Of a stretch of DNA of 41,235 bases, positions 16,494 through 24,923 are shown one piece after another; position 1 is the first letter of the stretch; the number at the start of each line of letters is the position of its first letter. The stretch comes from an uncultured Bacillota bacterium (lineage in GTDB: Bacteria; Bacillota; Dehalobacteriia; UBA4068), in the NCBI GenBank assembly GCA_934271085.1, contig CAKQQU010000006.1:1-41235 (forward strand), given 5' to 3'. The notes below the pieces were generated by a model that saw only the letters and a list, made by a program, of their open reading frames with translations, was not told where the DNA came from and did no database searches. Both the position numbers and the translations under genes were made by a program.

Positions 16494-17648
16494 ATGTGCA
16501 AATACTTTTCCGGCAAGCTCAAAATCATATATCTGGCCCTGCTGGCGCTAAGCTTCATCCTGGCGGGATGCGGCGGCAAATCCGACCAGCCCGATCAAAG
16601 CCTGCTGCTGGATGATCTCTCCGTTTATGGGGAAAGCGCCATACTTAAAGCAAACGGGGAAAAGATCAGCAATTTTAATCTGCTTTGTCAGGACGAAAAC
16701 GGCCGGAGCATATCCGTGCTCTGCGGCGATACCGCTGACAGCGGTTTGCTGCTTTGGCGTTTGCTGCCGGGAACCTATACCTTTCAGATAAACGGCAGGG
16801 ATCTGCTGGCAGAAGAAGACTTTCTTCCTTTATCAGGCTATACTCTGCCCAGGGATGGCTGCCGCAGCAGCTGGCTTTTTCAGCGTGATGCCAGCGGCAG
16901 ACTGCTGCTGACTATAAGGGAAGCACTGGAGATGCCCAGCGGCTATTATGATATTTTTATCGATATAGGCCACGGCGGGCAGGATAAAGGTGCAGTAATG
17001 GGCAAATATATTGAAGCAAATGAAAATCTCCTGAGCGGACAATTCCTGGCGGAAATGTTCCGGGGCGCAGGATTACGGGTTTGCCTTTCCCGGCTGGGGC
17101 CGGAAATCAGCGGCGGACAGGCAGCGGAGGACAACCCCTATCTGCCCGGCGCCCGTATTGACCGGGCCTACCGCTCTCATGCCTGCTACCTTATTTCCAA
17201 CCATTTAAACGCTGCCGCTGAAGCACAGCACGGCTGGCAAATTTACTGCTCGGTCAAAGCCTCCACAAAATGGGCGGAACAGATAGGCAGGCTATGGCAG
17301 GATATGGGCTGGCCTGCCAATAACAGCAACAAGGGCCTGGTAGCTGACGGCATTTATCAGCGCTGGCAGGAGGATGAGCCCCAAACAGGCAGAGATTACT
17401 ATTTTATCCTGCGCGAGACCGGCGGCAACGCTATCGATCCCCATACTTTCAGCCAAATTCAGGGAAGCGCCGCTCCCGATCTGCGCAAAGGGCCCCAGGC
17501 AATACTGCTGGAATACGCCTTTTTGGATAGCAGCAGCGATATGGCTTACTGGCGCAGCAACTATCCTGAGCTCATCGCAGCAGCATACCGGGGATCAATG
17601 ATTTACTGGCAGATTTTTGACCCAGATACGCAAAACAGCAGCCGCTGA
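16494..17648 (+). CDS. N-acetylmuramoyl-L-alanine amidase lipoprotein (Amidase_3)
   Basis: The 384-residue protein has a lipoprotein signal with lipobox LAGC (Cys26). About 120 residues of unrecognised domain follow, then a zinc amidase domain from about 152. The zinc ligands His160 (DIGHGGQD), Glu174 (YIEANEN) and His237 (SNHLNA) and the catalytic Glu340 (LLEYAFLD) are present, so it should cleave the bond between MurNAc and L-alanine in peptidoglycan. The usual SIHxNA reads SNHLNA. No Shine-Dalgarno site is seen, no later Met precedes the lipobox, and the promoter implies a leaderless start. It heads a four-gene unit with a PaaK-like enzyme 34 bases downstream. Confidence 0.92.
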   Translation: MCKYFSGKLKIIYLALLALSFILAGCGGKSDQPDQSLLLDDLSVYGESAILKANGEKISNFNLLCQDENGRSISVLCGDTADSGLLLWRLLPGTYTFQINGRDLLAEEDFLPLSGYTLPRDGCRSSWLFQRDASGRLLLTIREALEMPSGYYDIFIDIGHGGQDKGAVMGKYIEANENLLSGQFLAEMFRGAGLRVCLSRLGPEISGGQAAEDNPYLPGARIDRAYRSHACYLISNHLNAAAEAQHGWQIYCSVKASTKWAEQIGRLWQDMGWPANNSNKGLVADGIYQRWQEDEPQTGRDYYFILRETGGNAIDPHTFSQIQGSAAPDLRKGPQAILLEYAFLDSSSDMAYWRSNYPELIAAAYRGSMIYWQIFDPDTQNSSR

Positions 17649-17682
17649 CTAAGGGCGGCCTGAAATATAAGGAGCACTTGGT

Positions 17683-19035
17683 ATGGATATTATTAAAACA
17701 GGCATTGAAAAAGTACTTTATCCGCTTATGGAATCCCGCCGTGGCAACCGGATACGCGCTGATATCAGCCAGCTGCAGGCAAGCGCTGCCGGCAGCAGGC
17801 AGCAGCTTATGCAGAAGCAGGAAGCTGATCTCAGCCGCCTGCTGCTGCATTGCATCCAACAGGTTCCGGCCTATAAACAGTATGCTTATTTGCAACAGCA
17901 GATAATGGCCGACCCCGCAGAAGCCCTGAGCCATTTTCCCGTATTGACCAAAGAGGAATTTCGGAAGGACCCGGAAAGCTTTATTGCCCTTGATGCAGAT
18001 AAAAGCAGTCTTATTGCCAATAATTCCGGAGGCAGCACCGGCCGCCCCCTGCAGTTTTATATGGATCGTTATACAGTGGAATACTATGAAGCTGCCCGCT
18101 GGCGGGGCCTGGCGCTCTACGGCATATCCCCCGGCAGCCGCTGCCTTATGATATGGGGAAACCCTTTTGACCTGGACAAGCTGGGACAAAAGAAATTCCG
18201 GCTCAGCGAGCGTTATCTCAAAAACCGCCGCATCATCCCGGCCTACGGACTGAAGCCCGAGGCAATGAAGGAATACATAGCCCTTATGCGGCGTTACCGG
18301 CCGGAATACATTTATGGGTATGCCGGCGCATTAGCCCTTTTCAGCAGGCTTATGCTGGAACAGGGTTTGCAGCCGGGGATCAGGCTTAAAGCTGTGGTCT
18401 CCACATCGGAAACGCTGCGTCCTGATGACAGGGAGATAATAAAACAGGCTTTTGGCGCCCCTGTGGTAAATGAATACGGCGCCAGGGATGGAGGCATCAT
18501 CGCCTATGAATGTCCCAAAGGCGGCCTGCACCTTTCCGCGGAAAACCTTATACCCGAGGTAGTGGATATGCAAACCCATAAGCCCCTGCCAATAGGCAGC
18601 AGAGGATTGCTGGCAGTAACAGACCTGCATAACTTCGTCCAGCCCAGGCTGCGCTACCTGCTTAATGATGAGGTATCCCTGGCCGCCGAACCCTGTCCCT
18701 GCGGTATGGCCACCCCCTGCCTGCAGGAAATATACGGCCGGGAGGATGATATTTTCAAAGGCAAAGACGGCCGTTATGTTCACGGCGTAGCCTTTGCCAA
18801 CTGCATAAAAAGACTGCCCCAGGTAGACGCTTTTCAGATAACACAGAGTTCTCCCGAAAAAGCCACGGTATTGCTGGTAACCAAAAATGGAACCTGGCCG
18901 GAAGGCCTGGACGCGGTAAAGGCAGATTATCAGGAACTGCTGCCGGGAACTGAATTCACCTGGCAGCTTACTGATAACATACCCCCCGCCCCATCCGGAA
19001 AGACCCGCTACGCCATACGGAACTTTCCATTATGA
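17683..19035 (+). CDS. PaaK/CapK-like adenylate-forming enzyme
   Basis: The 450-residue protein belongs to the phenylacetate-CoA ligase/CapK branch of adenylate-forming enzymes. The phosphate loop NSGGSTGRP (114-122), VNEYGARDGG (about 262-271), TDLHN (about 313-317), CPCG (338-341) and GREDDIFKG (352-360) are visible. A lysine near the C-terminus in PSGKTRYAI may be the catalytic one. Such enzymes activate a carboxylic acid as an acyl-adenylate. With no phenylacetate genes here, the substrate is unknown and phenylacetate should not be assumed. CapK relatives act in polysaccharide or surface modification, which would suit the neighbouring wall amidase. AAGGAG precedes the ATG. Confidence 0.88.
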   Translation: MDIIKTGIEKVLYPLMESRRGNRIRADISQLQASAAGSRQQLMQKQEADLSRLLLHCIQQVPAYKQYAYLQQQIMADPAEALSHFPVLTKEEFRKDPESFIALDADKSSLIANNSGGSTGRPLQFYMDRYTVEYYEAARWRGLALYGISPGSRCLMIWGNPFDLDKLGQKKFRLSERYLKNRRIIPAYGLKPEAMKEYIALMRRYRPEYIYGYAGALALFSRLMLEQGLQPGIRLKAVVSTSETLRPDDREIIKQAFGAPVVNEYGARDGGIIAYECPKGGLHLSAENLIPEVVDMQTHKPLPIGSRGLLAVTDLHNFVQPRLRYLLNDEVSLAAEPCPCGMATPCLQEIYGREDDIFKGKDGRYVHGVAFANCIKRLPQVDAFQITQSSPEKATVLLVTKNGTWPEGLDAVKADYQELLPGTEFTWQLTDNIPPAPSGKTRYAIRNFPL

Positions 19036-19078
19036 TCTTATAAAGATAAAAATTATATAAGCAAAGGAACTGCAAAAA

Positions 19079-19804
19079 ATGTCCGAAAAAACCCAGGGAA
19101 AAACCCTTGCACAAGGCGGCTATGAAAGCGGCTGCCTGCTCTGTGGAGCGCCTTTGATCTATCAGGAAGAATCGCAGGAAATGGAATGCGCTGTCTGCCA
19201 CAAAAAGTTTTATTCCAATGCAGCCTGCGCCAACGGTCATTTCGTCTGCGACCGCTGCCACAGCGGGCTTAATCCAAACTATCTGCAGCTATTGAAAAGC
19301 TCCGGCGAAAAAGATCCTCTTATTTTATTGGAGCAAACCATGGATCTGCCTGGTGTGCATCTGCTCGGCCCGGAGCATCATATCATACTGCCCTGCGTAT
19401 TGCTGACCGCCTATAAAAACTGCGGCGGGCAGCTGGATTATCCGGTAGCCATAAAAGAGGCCTTTCGCAGGGGAAAACAAATACCCGGCGGCGTTTGCGG
19501 TTATATGGGAACATGCGGAGCGGCAGTGGGCGCAGGTATTTATGCGTCCCTGACCCTGGGTTCCAATCCCCTGAAAGATATAGTATGGGGCAAAGCCCAG
19601 GAATTAACTGCCCGCTGCCTGCAGCGTATTGCGGAATGCGGCGGCGTCCGCTGCTGCAAGCGCACCACCCGTCTGGCTGTGGAGGAAGCAGTGGCCTGGA
19701 CAAAAGAAACTTTCAATATTGAAATGCCCCTTTCCAATACTCCCTGCCGCTTCTGGGAGAAAATACACGAGTGCTCATACGGAGACTGCCCATTTTTCGG
19801 CTAG
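19079..19804 (+). CDS. Cysteine-rich DUF5714 protein
   Basis: The 241-residue protein matches DUF5714, found mainly in anaerobic bacteria and methanogens. It is full of cysteine motifs: CLLCG, CAVCHKK, CANGHFVCDRCH, VCGYMGTCGAA, RCCKR and CSYGDCPFF, with the conserved GPEHHI. These suggest bound zinc or an iron-sulfur cluster; the function is undescribed. The stand-alone form here lacks the methyltransferase domain sometimes fused to it. AAAGGAA precedes the ATG. It lies 43 bases after the PaaK-like gene and 34 before the NimA-like gene. Confidence 0.88.
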   Translation: MSEKTQGKTLAQGGYESGCLLCGAPLIYQEESQEMECAVCHKKFYSNAACANGHFVCDRCHSGLNPNYLQLLKSSGEKDPLILLEQTMDLPGVHLLGPEHHIILPCVLLTAYKNCGGQLDYPVAIKEAFRRGKQIPGGVCGYMGTCGAAVGAGIYASLTLGSNPLKDIVWGKAQELTARCLQRIAECGGVRCCKRTTRLAVEEAVAWTKETFNIEMPLSNTPCRFWEKIHECSYGDCPFFG

Positions 19805-19838
19805 GCCCCTTAAATAAAAATGCAAAGGAGATCATACT

Positions 19839-20312
19839 ATGCGCAGAAAAGACAGAGAAGTTACCGATTTTAAACAGATGCTGGGTATACTGGAAAATTG
19901 CGACTGCTGCCGCCTGGGACTTGTGGATGATGAGGGAGTATATATGGTGCCCCTGAATTTCGGCTTTGAAGATGCCGGCGGCCAACTGATCATCTATTGC
20001 CATGGCGCAGCAGAAGGCAAAAAAATCGACCTGATCCGCAAAGAGGGTAAAGCCTCTTTTGAGGCAGACTGCAAGCACGAGCTGATGACGGCAAGCACAG
20101 CCTGCGCCCACGCTTACCGCTATCAAAGCGTTATGGCCCGGGGCAAGGCGCAGGTATTGGATGATTATGCCGAAAAAGTTCACGGACTGCAGAAAGTGAT
20201 GTGCCATTATACCGGAAAGGACGACTGGGATTATAAAGAAGAGCAGGTCAACACCGTAGCTGTGATCAAGCTCACCATAGATAGCTGGTCAGCCAAAGAA
20301 AATATCAAATAA
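19839..20312 (+). CDS. Pyridoxamine-phosphate-oxidase-like flavoprotein (NimA-like)
   Basis: The 157-residue protein has the split-barrel FMN-binding fold of the NimA/PNPOx-like group: MRRKDREVTD at the start, CCRLGLVDDEGVYMVPLNFGF, IYCHGAAEGKKIDLIRK and YRYQSVMARGKAQVL. Relatives reduce small molecules such as 5-nitroimidazoles, but many have unknown substrates. It has AAAGGAG 7 bases before the ATG and is the last gene before the strong terminator. Confidence 0.92.
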   Translation: MRRKDREVTDFKQMLGILENCDCCRLGLVDDEGVYMVPLNFGFEDAGGQLIIYCHGAAEGKKIDLIRKEGKASFEADCKHELMTASTACAHAYRYQSVMARGKAQVLDDYAEKVHGLQKVMCHYTGKDDWDYKEEQVNTVAVIKLTIDSWSAKENIK

Positions 20313-20333
20313 ACCGTTGCCACCTGAAACATA

Positions 20334-20380
20334 GCCAAAATAAAAGCAAGCTGCCTAAAGCAGCTTGCTTTTATTTTGGC
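20334..20380. terminator. Perfect 21-bp bidirectional terminator
   Basis: The arms 20334-20354 and 20360-20380 are exact reverse complements with loop CTAAA. The central part is GCAAGCTGC/GCAGCTTGC, flanked by A-rich and T-rich sides. It serves both the NimA-like gene (plus) and DUF1294 (minus). Confidence 0.95.
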
Positions 20381-20413
20381 GTAAATGCATTAAAGCCTGT
20401 GTACCATCGGGGT

Positions 20414-20704
20414 CTATACTGCGTAAAAAATATATCCTAATAAAACCAACTGCCCTATCAATACCGCGGGCACGCCCCATTTAAACAGAGGATGCAAGGT
20501 TTTATGATGAAAAAGCCGCATCCCCAGCCAGCCGCCTAATGCGCCGAAAAGCAGCACAAAAAGGAATAAAGTTGCCTCAGGTATACGCCAGGCATGCCGG
20601 CGGGCCCTGGACTTATCTATGCCGAAAAGGGAAAAAGTAAGCAGATTGACTGCTGCCAGATAAATCAGCAGCCACAAATAATGAGCCTGAATAAACGCGG
20701 TCAT
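20414..20704 (-). CDS. DUF1294 small membrane protein
   Basis: The 96-residue protein has about three membrane segments and the DUF1294 signature: FSLFGIDKSRARRHAWRIPE, GALGGWLGMRLFHHKT and LFKWGVP. The function is unknown. Its AGGAGG site overlaps the end of the transpeptidase gene 8 bases upstream, so it is the last gene of that operon. Confidence 0.92.
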   Translation of the reverse strand: MTAFIQAHYLWLLIYLAAVNLLTFSLFGIDKSRARRHAWRIPEATLFLFVLLFGALGGWLGMRLFHHKTLHPLFKWGVPAVLIGQLVLLGYIFYAV

Positions 20705-20712
20705 AGCGCCTC

Positions 20713-22056
20713 CTAATCATCACCAAAGCAGGCCGCCTGCAAAACACGGTTAGCCACGCTGCCGGCCACATTGGCGCCGCTGCCGCCGTTTTCTACCAGC
20801 ACAACAAAAGCATAGGGGTATTTATCGCTGTTAAGAAAGCCCACAAACCAGGCATGGGGATAAGCAGCGCCTACCTCCGCCGTACCGCTTTTGGCGCACA
20901 TGGGCAAATTAGGAAAATTATCCACTCCGTAATTGCTGCGCACATTATTGGCCATCATTTCTTTCAGTTCATTGGCGGTACTGCTGCTCATCAATTTCTG
21001 ATGATCCGTAGAAAGATCAAACCAATAAGGCACGCCTTCCAGGGTGGAACAGCGGTAAAGCAATTCCGGTTCCACCGCCTTGCCGCCATTGGCAATAGCG
21101 GAAACAAACCGCAGCATGGCGCAGGGATTGACCTGATCGTGATATTGACCCGCCCCTGACCATCCCAGATCCCAGCTTCCCTCCGGAGCGATATCAAAAG
21201 AACCTGCCGCGGTAGTGAAACCGCTTACCTGATGGCTGGCGCACAGACCGGCTTTTTCGGCATAGGCAGCCAGCTTTTCTCCTCCCAGCTTCTGGGCTAT
21301 ATCTGCGAAAGCGCCGTTACAGGACTGGGCCAGGGCTCCGTAAAAATCCAGTTGGCCGTGAGCATGCTGGCAGGTAATATTGCTGCCGCCGTACTCGGCA
21401 GACCCGTCACAGTAATAGCCGTAACCTTCCATATCCAGCTCCTCAACGGCAGCGAAAGCCGTTACCAGCTTAAAAATGGAGCCGGGGGTGTAAACCCCGC
21501 TCAGGAATTTATTAAGATAATTGGGGTCGGAAGGGGGGTCAGCCGGGTCGAACCCAGGGCTGCTTACCATACAGATAAGCTGACCGCTATGATAATCCAT
21601 TACCGCCACGCAGCCGCTTCTGCCGTTCAATGCCTCATAGGCTGTCCTGTTCAGTTCAGCATCTATGGAAAGCCAGGCGGCAGAGCCTTTGCCGCTGTAA
21701 CTGTATACACCGTTTACCAAAGAATATCCCATCATCTGCTTATGAAAGATATCTGTAGCGGCTCCGCCTATATTGCCGGCAACATCCCCTACCGCATAAA
21801 GGGTGGCCCGGCGCAGCTGATAATCATCTATATAACAGCGCTTGCCGTTGTCATCAGTATAAAGCAGCACCCGGCCTTCCCTGTCCCGCACCTGGCCGGC
21901 AACAAAAGTACCGTTATTGTAAACATGGTCGTTGGAAGGAAAATCCGCCCAGGACTCCCCTTCCGCTTCCCAACGGATCATAAAACAGCAGAACCCCAGC
22001 ACCAGCAGGACAGCAAAGGCCACGATGATCAAAGCCCTTCTTTTTACCTTATTCAT
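20713..22056 (-). CDS. Penicillin-binding transpeptidase
   Basis: The 447-residue protein has one N-terminal membrane anchor and a transpeptidase domain with SxxK (TPGSIFKLV), SxN (SCNGAF) and KSGTAEV. The last is normally KTG; KSG still leaves the lysine and hydroxyl-sized residue. It should cross-link peptidoglycan as the partner of the FtsW-like glycosyltransferase encoded just upstream. The start at 22056 is chosen because AAGGAGG lies 8 bases ahead; the frame can extend seven codons more. It overlaps the FtsW-like gene by 8 bases, which points to translational coupling. Confidence 0.94.
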   Translation of the reverse strand: MNKVKRRALIIVAFAVLLVLGFCCFMIRWEAEGESWADFPSNDHVYNNGTFVAGQVRDREGRVLLYTDDNGKRCYIDDYQLRRATLYAVGDVAGNIGGAATDIFHKQMMGYSLVNGVYSYSGKGSAAWLSIDAELNRTAYEALNGRSGCVAVMDYHSGQLICMVSSPGFDPADPPSDPNYLNKFLSGVYTPGSIFKLVTAFAAVEELDMEGYGYYCDGSAEYGGSNITCQHAHGQLDFYGALAQSCNGAFADIAQKLGGEKLAAYAEKAGLCASHQVSGFTTAAGSFDIAPEGSWDLGWSGAGQYHDQVNPCAMLRFVSAIANGGKAVEPELLYRCSTLEGVPYWFDLSTDHQKLMSSSTANELKEMMANNVRSNYGVDNFPNLPMCAKSGTAEVGAAYPHAWFVGFLNSDKYPYAFVVLVENGGSGANVAGSVANRVLQAACFGDD

Positions 22057-24109
22057 CCTTACCGCCTCCTTTGCCAATATCCGGCGGTACGCCGGGGAAC
22101 TGGGATAAAGGTATATTTATCTCCTGTTCTTTTTTCTCAGCAGCTATCGGCGGCAGCTGCAGTTCAGCCGGGCCGCTTTCTATGGGGGGCAGCTGCAGCT
22201 CATACTCATCATCGGGGAAACGCGGCGAACCGGCCAAGCCGCCTTTTGAAGTATCAGGCTCCTGAGAGGTAAACGGTTCCTGGGGAAGAGCCTGGCGTTG
22301 AACAGGCGGCACAAAGATACCGTCATCTTCCCCAACAGGGCCGGGAGCTATGACCGGCGCCGAGGAACGGCGGCGGGATCTCCACCGCTGCTTAATGGCA
22401 AAGCTGGCATTCTGACGGGTATCCGCAGCTTTAATAAATGCCAGCAGACACCAGCAAGCTATCATGCTGGTACCTCCTGTACTTACAAAAGGAAAGGTAA
22501 CGCCGGTCAAAGGCAGTATATCCAAAGAACCGCCCACATTCAGCATAGTCTGAAAAAGCAGCAAAGCGGCAGTGCCGCAGGCAGTAGTGACAAAGTAAGA
22601 AGAACGGGCATTATAGGCTGACCGTACTGCAAAAAGGGCAATAAGGATAAGTGCTGCCAAAGCACACAGGCAGATCAGCAGACCCCATTCCTCCCCCATA
22701 AAGGCAAAAACCAGGTCTGTTTCCGAAGCTGACACATATTTAAGCCAGCCCTGGCCGCCTCCCAGGCCAAAAAGCCCGCCGCTGGCCATCACCGTCATAG
22801 CCCGCGTCTGCTGATAACCTCCTGTGGAAGCATATTCCCAGGCATGGCCCCAGGTAGCAAAGCGCTCGGCAATATACGGCTTGGCTGCCAGAACAAGCAA
22901 TACAGCCAGGACTGCTCCGGAAAGGGAAAGGGCTATGGTAGCCAGATCTCCTGACCGCAGATAAGCTATGACAATATAGACTACAAAAAAGATCGCCGCT
23001 GTGCCAAAATCGCTGATAAGAGCCAGGGCCCCCACTATGGCAGCGGAAAGGGCTATAAAAGCGTAAAGATTGCGCCGGGCAAACAATCTGTCCAGGGTAG
23101 CTCCGCCGGCAAAGATAAATAACACTTTGACCAGCTCCGAGGGCTGTATGGAAAAACCGCCGATAATCAGCCAGTTACGGGCTCCGTATATCTCCTGCCC
23201 GAAAAGAAGGACCGCAGCCATAGCCAGCAGGGCCAGGCCCGCAGCAGGCCAGCGCAGGATTTTGATGCGTCCCATATCCCGCAGCACCCAGCCTAAAAAA
23301 TAAAAGCCTACCAAACCCAAAACGATGGTAAGCATCTGCTTAGGCAGGCCCGCAGGGTTATTGGAACATACCACAGCCACGCCCAGAGCGGTCAGGAAAA
23401 AGCCCAGAGTTTCCACCTCGAAACCGGTGCGCTTAAAAGAACGGGAAATAAGCCAGGAAAACCACATCAAAACCATCAGCAGCAGATAAGCGACAATAAT
23501 CAGCAGGGCATGCTCCCACATGGCCAAAGCCAGTTCCAGCCCCATCAATGCCATAAATATAGTAAGCCAGACCAAAGTACGGCTGGGTCTGATATGTCTG
23601 CCGGGCACGGTGCGGTTGGCCCGCTGCCTTTCTTCCTCTTCGGGAGTGATCTCCGCCAGCGTCATTTTGCAATCAGCTATCTCTATCACATCACCGTCGT
23701 TCAGGATAGCGCTGCCTTCCAAACTACTGCCGTTAACGGAGATATTATGCTTATGGGCAATATCTATAAGCTGCCAGCCGCCTTTTTCCTGACGGATCAA
23801 AGCCGCATGGTTTCTTGATACAGATGCCAGCGGCAGCACTATATCGGCAGTACCGCCCCGGCCGATAATATTTTCCCAATGATTCACCGCTATCCGCATA
23901 CCGTCGCCCAGACCCAGCCAGGCCCAGGTCTCCGGCTCGCTTTTATCCCGCAGCAGGGAAAGACCGCAGCGGACTACCACCAGCACTGCCAAAGCAGCCA
24001 GAGCCAAACGGGAAATAAATATCAGCGGCGGCAAAAAGAAGCCCAAAGGGTCTTCCATTAAATTGCTGAGAAAACTGTTGGCGTATAAATTATTAAAAAA
24101 ATCACTCAT
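22049..24109 (-). CDS. FHA-FtsW/RodA/SpoVE fusion protein
   Basis: This 686-residue protein joins an N-terminal membrane segment (about 28-50), an FHA phosphothreonine-binding domain (about 80-155; IGRGGTADIVLP, SVSRNHAAL, VNGSSL), and a SEDS peptidoglycan polymerase with about ten membrane segments (GGFSIQPSELVKVLF, SDFGTAAIFF, TGVTFPFVSTGGTSM). A proline-rich cytoplasmic tail of about 115 residues carries the repeat ELQLPPI twice. Ser and Arg of the FHA SRNH motif and Asn-Gly of VNG are kept, so phosphothreonine binding is possible. It starts 23 bases after the transporter gene. The second ATG (24109) is preferred, 7 bases after GGAG. It is probably controlled by a Ser/Thr kinase, which is inference. 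Confidence 0.94.
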   Translation of the reverse strand: MSDFFNNLYANSFLSNLMEDPLGFFLPPLIFISRLALAALAVLVVVRCGLSLLRDKSEPETWAWLGLGDGMRIAVNHWENIIGRGGTADIVLPLASVSRNHAALIRQEKGGWQLIDIAHKHNISVNGSSLEGSAILNDGDVIEIADCKMTLAEITPEEEERQRANRTVPGRHIRPSRTLVWLTIFMALMGLELALAMWEHALLIIVAYLLLMVLMWFSWLISRSFKRTGFEVETLGFFLTALGVAVVCSNNPAGLPKQMLTIVLGLVGFYFLGWVLRDMGRIKILRWPAAGLALLAMAAVLLFGQEIYGARNWLIIGGFSIQPSELVKVLFIFAGGATLDRLFARRNLYAFIALSAAIVGALALISDFGTAAIFFVVYIVIAYLRSGDLATIALSLSGAVLAVLLVLAAKPYIAERFATWGHAWEYASTGGYQQTRAMTVMASGGLFGLGGGQGWLKYVSASETDLVFAFMGEEWGLLICLCALAALILIALFAVRSAYNARSSYFVTTACGTAALLLFQTMLNVGGSLDILPLTGVTFPFVSTGGTSMIACWCLLAFIKAADTRQNASFAIKQRWRSRRRSSAPVIAPGPVGEDDGIFVPPVQRQALPQEPFTSQEPDTSKGGLAGSPRFPDDEYELQLPPIESGPAELQLPPIAAEKKEQEINIPLSQFPGVPPDIGKGGGKDE

Positions 24110-24132
24110 TGGCATTCTCCGCAGAATGGCTG

Positions 24133-24771
24133 TCAGTCGCAGTCATCCCGAATAAAATATACCCACCAAAAAGAGATCAGACAAACCGCGTATTTTATAA
24201 TAAGATTGGCTACGAACAAAGAAAGCAACACCTGCCAGCTATAACGCCCGGCAAAAGCTATTGCGATAAAGATAGCGGTATCCACCGGCATGGAGACTGC
24301 ATTGGAAATAAGAGGACGCAGCCATTGCCGGCGGGAGCCAAAACGACGGCGCACCAGTGAATAAATACGGGTATCCAGCAGCTCAGAAACTGTCATAGCC
24401 ATAATAGAGGCAGCTACCAGCCTTAATCCCGGCACAAGCACCAGAGAGTATTCCTTCTGGGGGCCCACCGCAAGATCCGGCGGCAGCAGGCCCACCAGCC
24501 AGACAAAAGCAAAAAGCGCCGTACAGACGGCGGCGGAAAGCCAGATAGTAAAACGGGTAAGGGAAGCGCCCGCTTTTTTATGCAGCATATCCCGGGCAAC
24601 GAAGCTGAAAGGGTACAGCAGGGTACCGCCATCCAGGGAAAGACCGGCTACAGAAATGATGCGCAGAGAACCCAAATTGGACAGGACTACCAAACTGATA
24701 TAGGCTATGACCACGGCAAAGACCTTTTTCAGCCTTTTTTCCTCCGTGATATTTTCCGTTATGTTTACCAT
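24133..24771 (-). CDS. VUT-family queuosine precursor transporter (YhhQ-like)
   Basis: The 212-residue protein has about six membrane segments and the VUT/YhhQ (COG1738) pattern: VVLSNLGSLRIIS, LLYPFSFVARDMLHKK and SNAVSMPVDTAIFIAIAF. Homologues import queuosine precursors such as preQ0 or queuine. The frame extends to 24828, but the ATG at 24771 is preferred. It lies 8 bases after the -10 box of a well-formed promoter (24779-24807), which implies a leader of zero to two bases; only a weak AGG is upstream. It heads the operon with FHA-FtsW, transpeptidase and DUF1294. Confidence 0.85.
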   Translation of the reverse strand: MVNITENITEEKRLKKVFAVVIAYISLVVLSNLGSLRIISVAGLSLDGGTLLYPFSFVARDMLHKKAGASLTRFTIWLSAAVCTALFAFVWLVGLLPPDLAVGPQKEYSLVLVPGLRLVAASIMAMTVSELLDTRIYSLVRRRFGSRRQWLRPLISNAVSMPVDTAIFIAIAFAGRYSWQVLLSLFVANLIIKYAVCLISFWWVYFIRDDCD

Positions 24772-24778
24772 GATGCCT

Positions 24779-24807
24779 ATTGTACCATAAAACCGTCTTA
24801 AAGACAA
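24779..24807 (-). promoter_or_regulatory. Promoter of the transporter-FtsW-PBP operon
   Basis: On the minus strand TTGTCT and TACAAT are 17 bases apart, with TATGG directly before TACAAT as an extended -10. The predicted start is at or within about one base of the ATG at 24771. Confidence 0.65.
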
Positions 24808-24815
24808 AGAGATAC

Positions 24816-24844
24816 TAGTCAAAAGCATTAAAAAATGCTATAAT
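24816..24844 (+). promoter_or_regulatory. Promoter of the UPF0182 gene
   Basis: TAGTCA and TATAAT are 17 bases apart, and ATGC directly before TATAAT makes an extended -10. The predicted start near 24851 leaves a leader of about 73 bases. Its -35 box is only 8 bases from that of the divergent transporter promoter. Confidence 0.7.
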
Positions 24845-24923
24845 TAATAAATCTGTAAACAATACTTATGGATTAATTAAAACAATTGCCAAAATGGCGA
24901 TTAGCAAATGAAAGGAGAGCATC

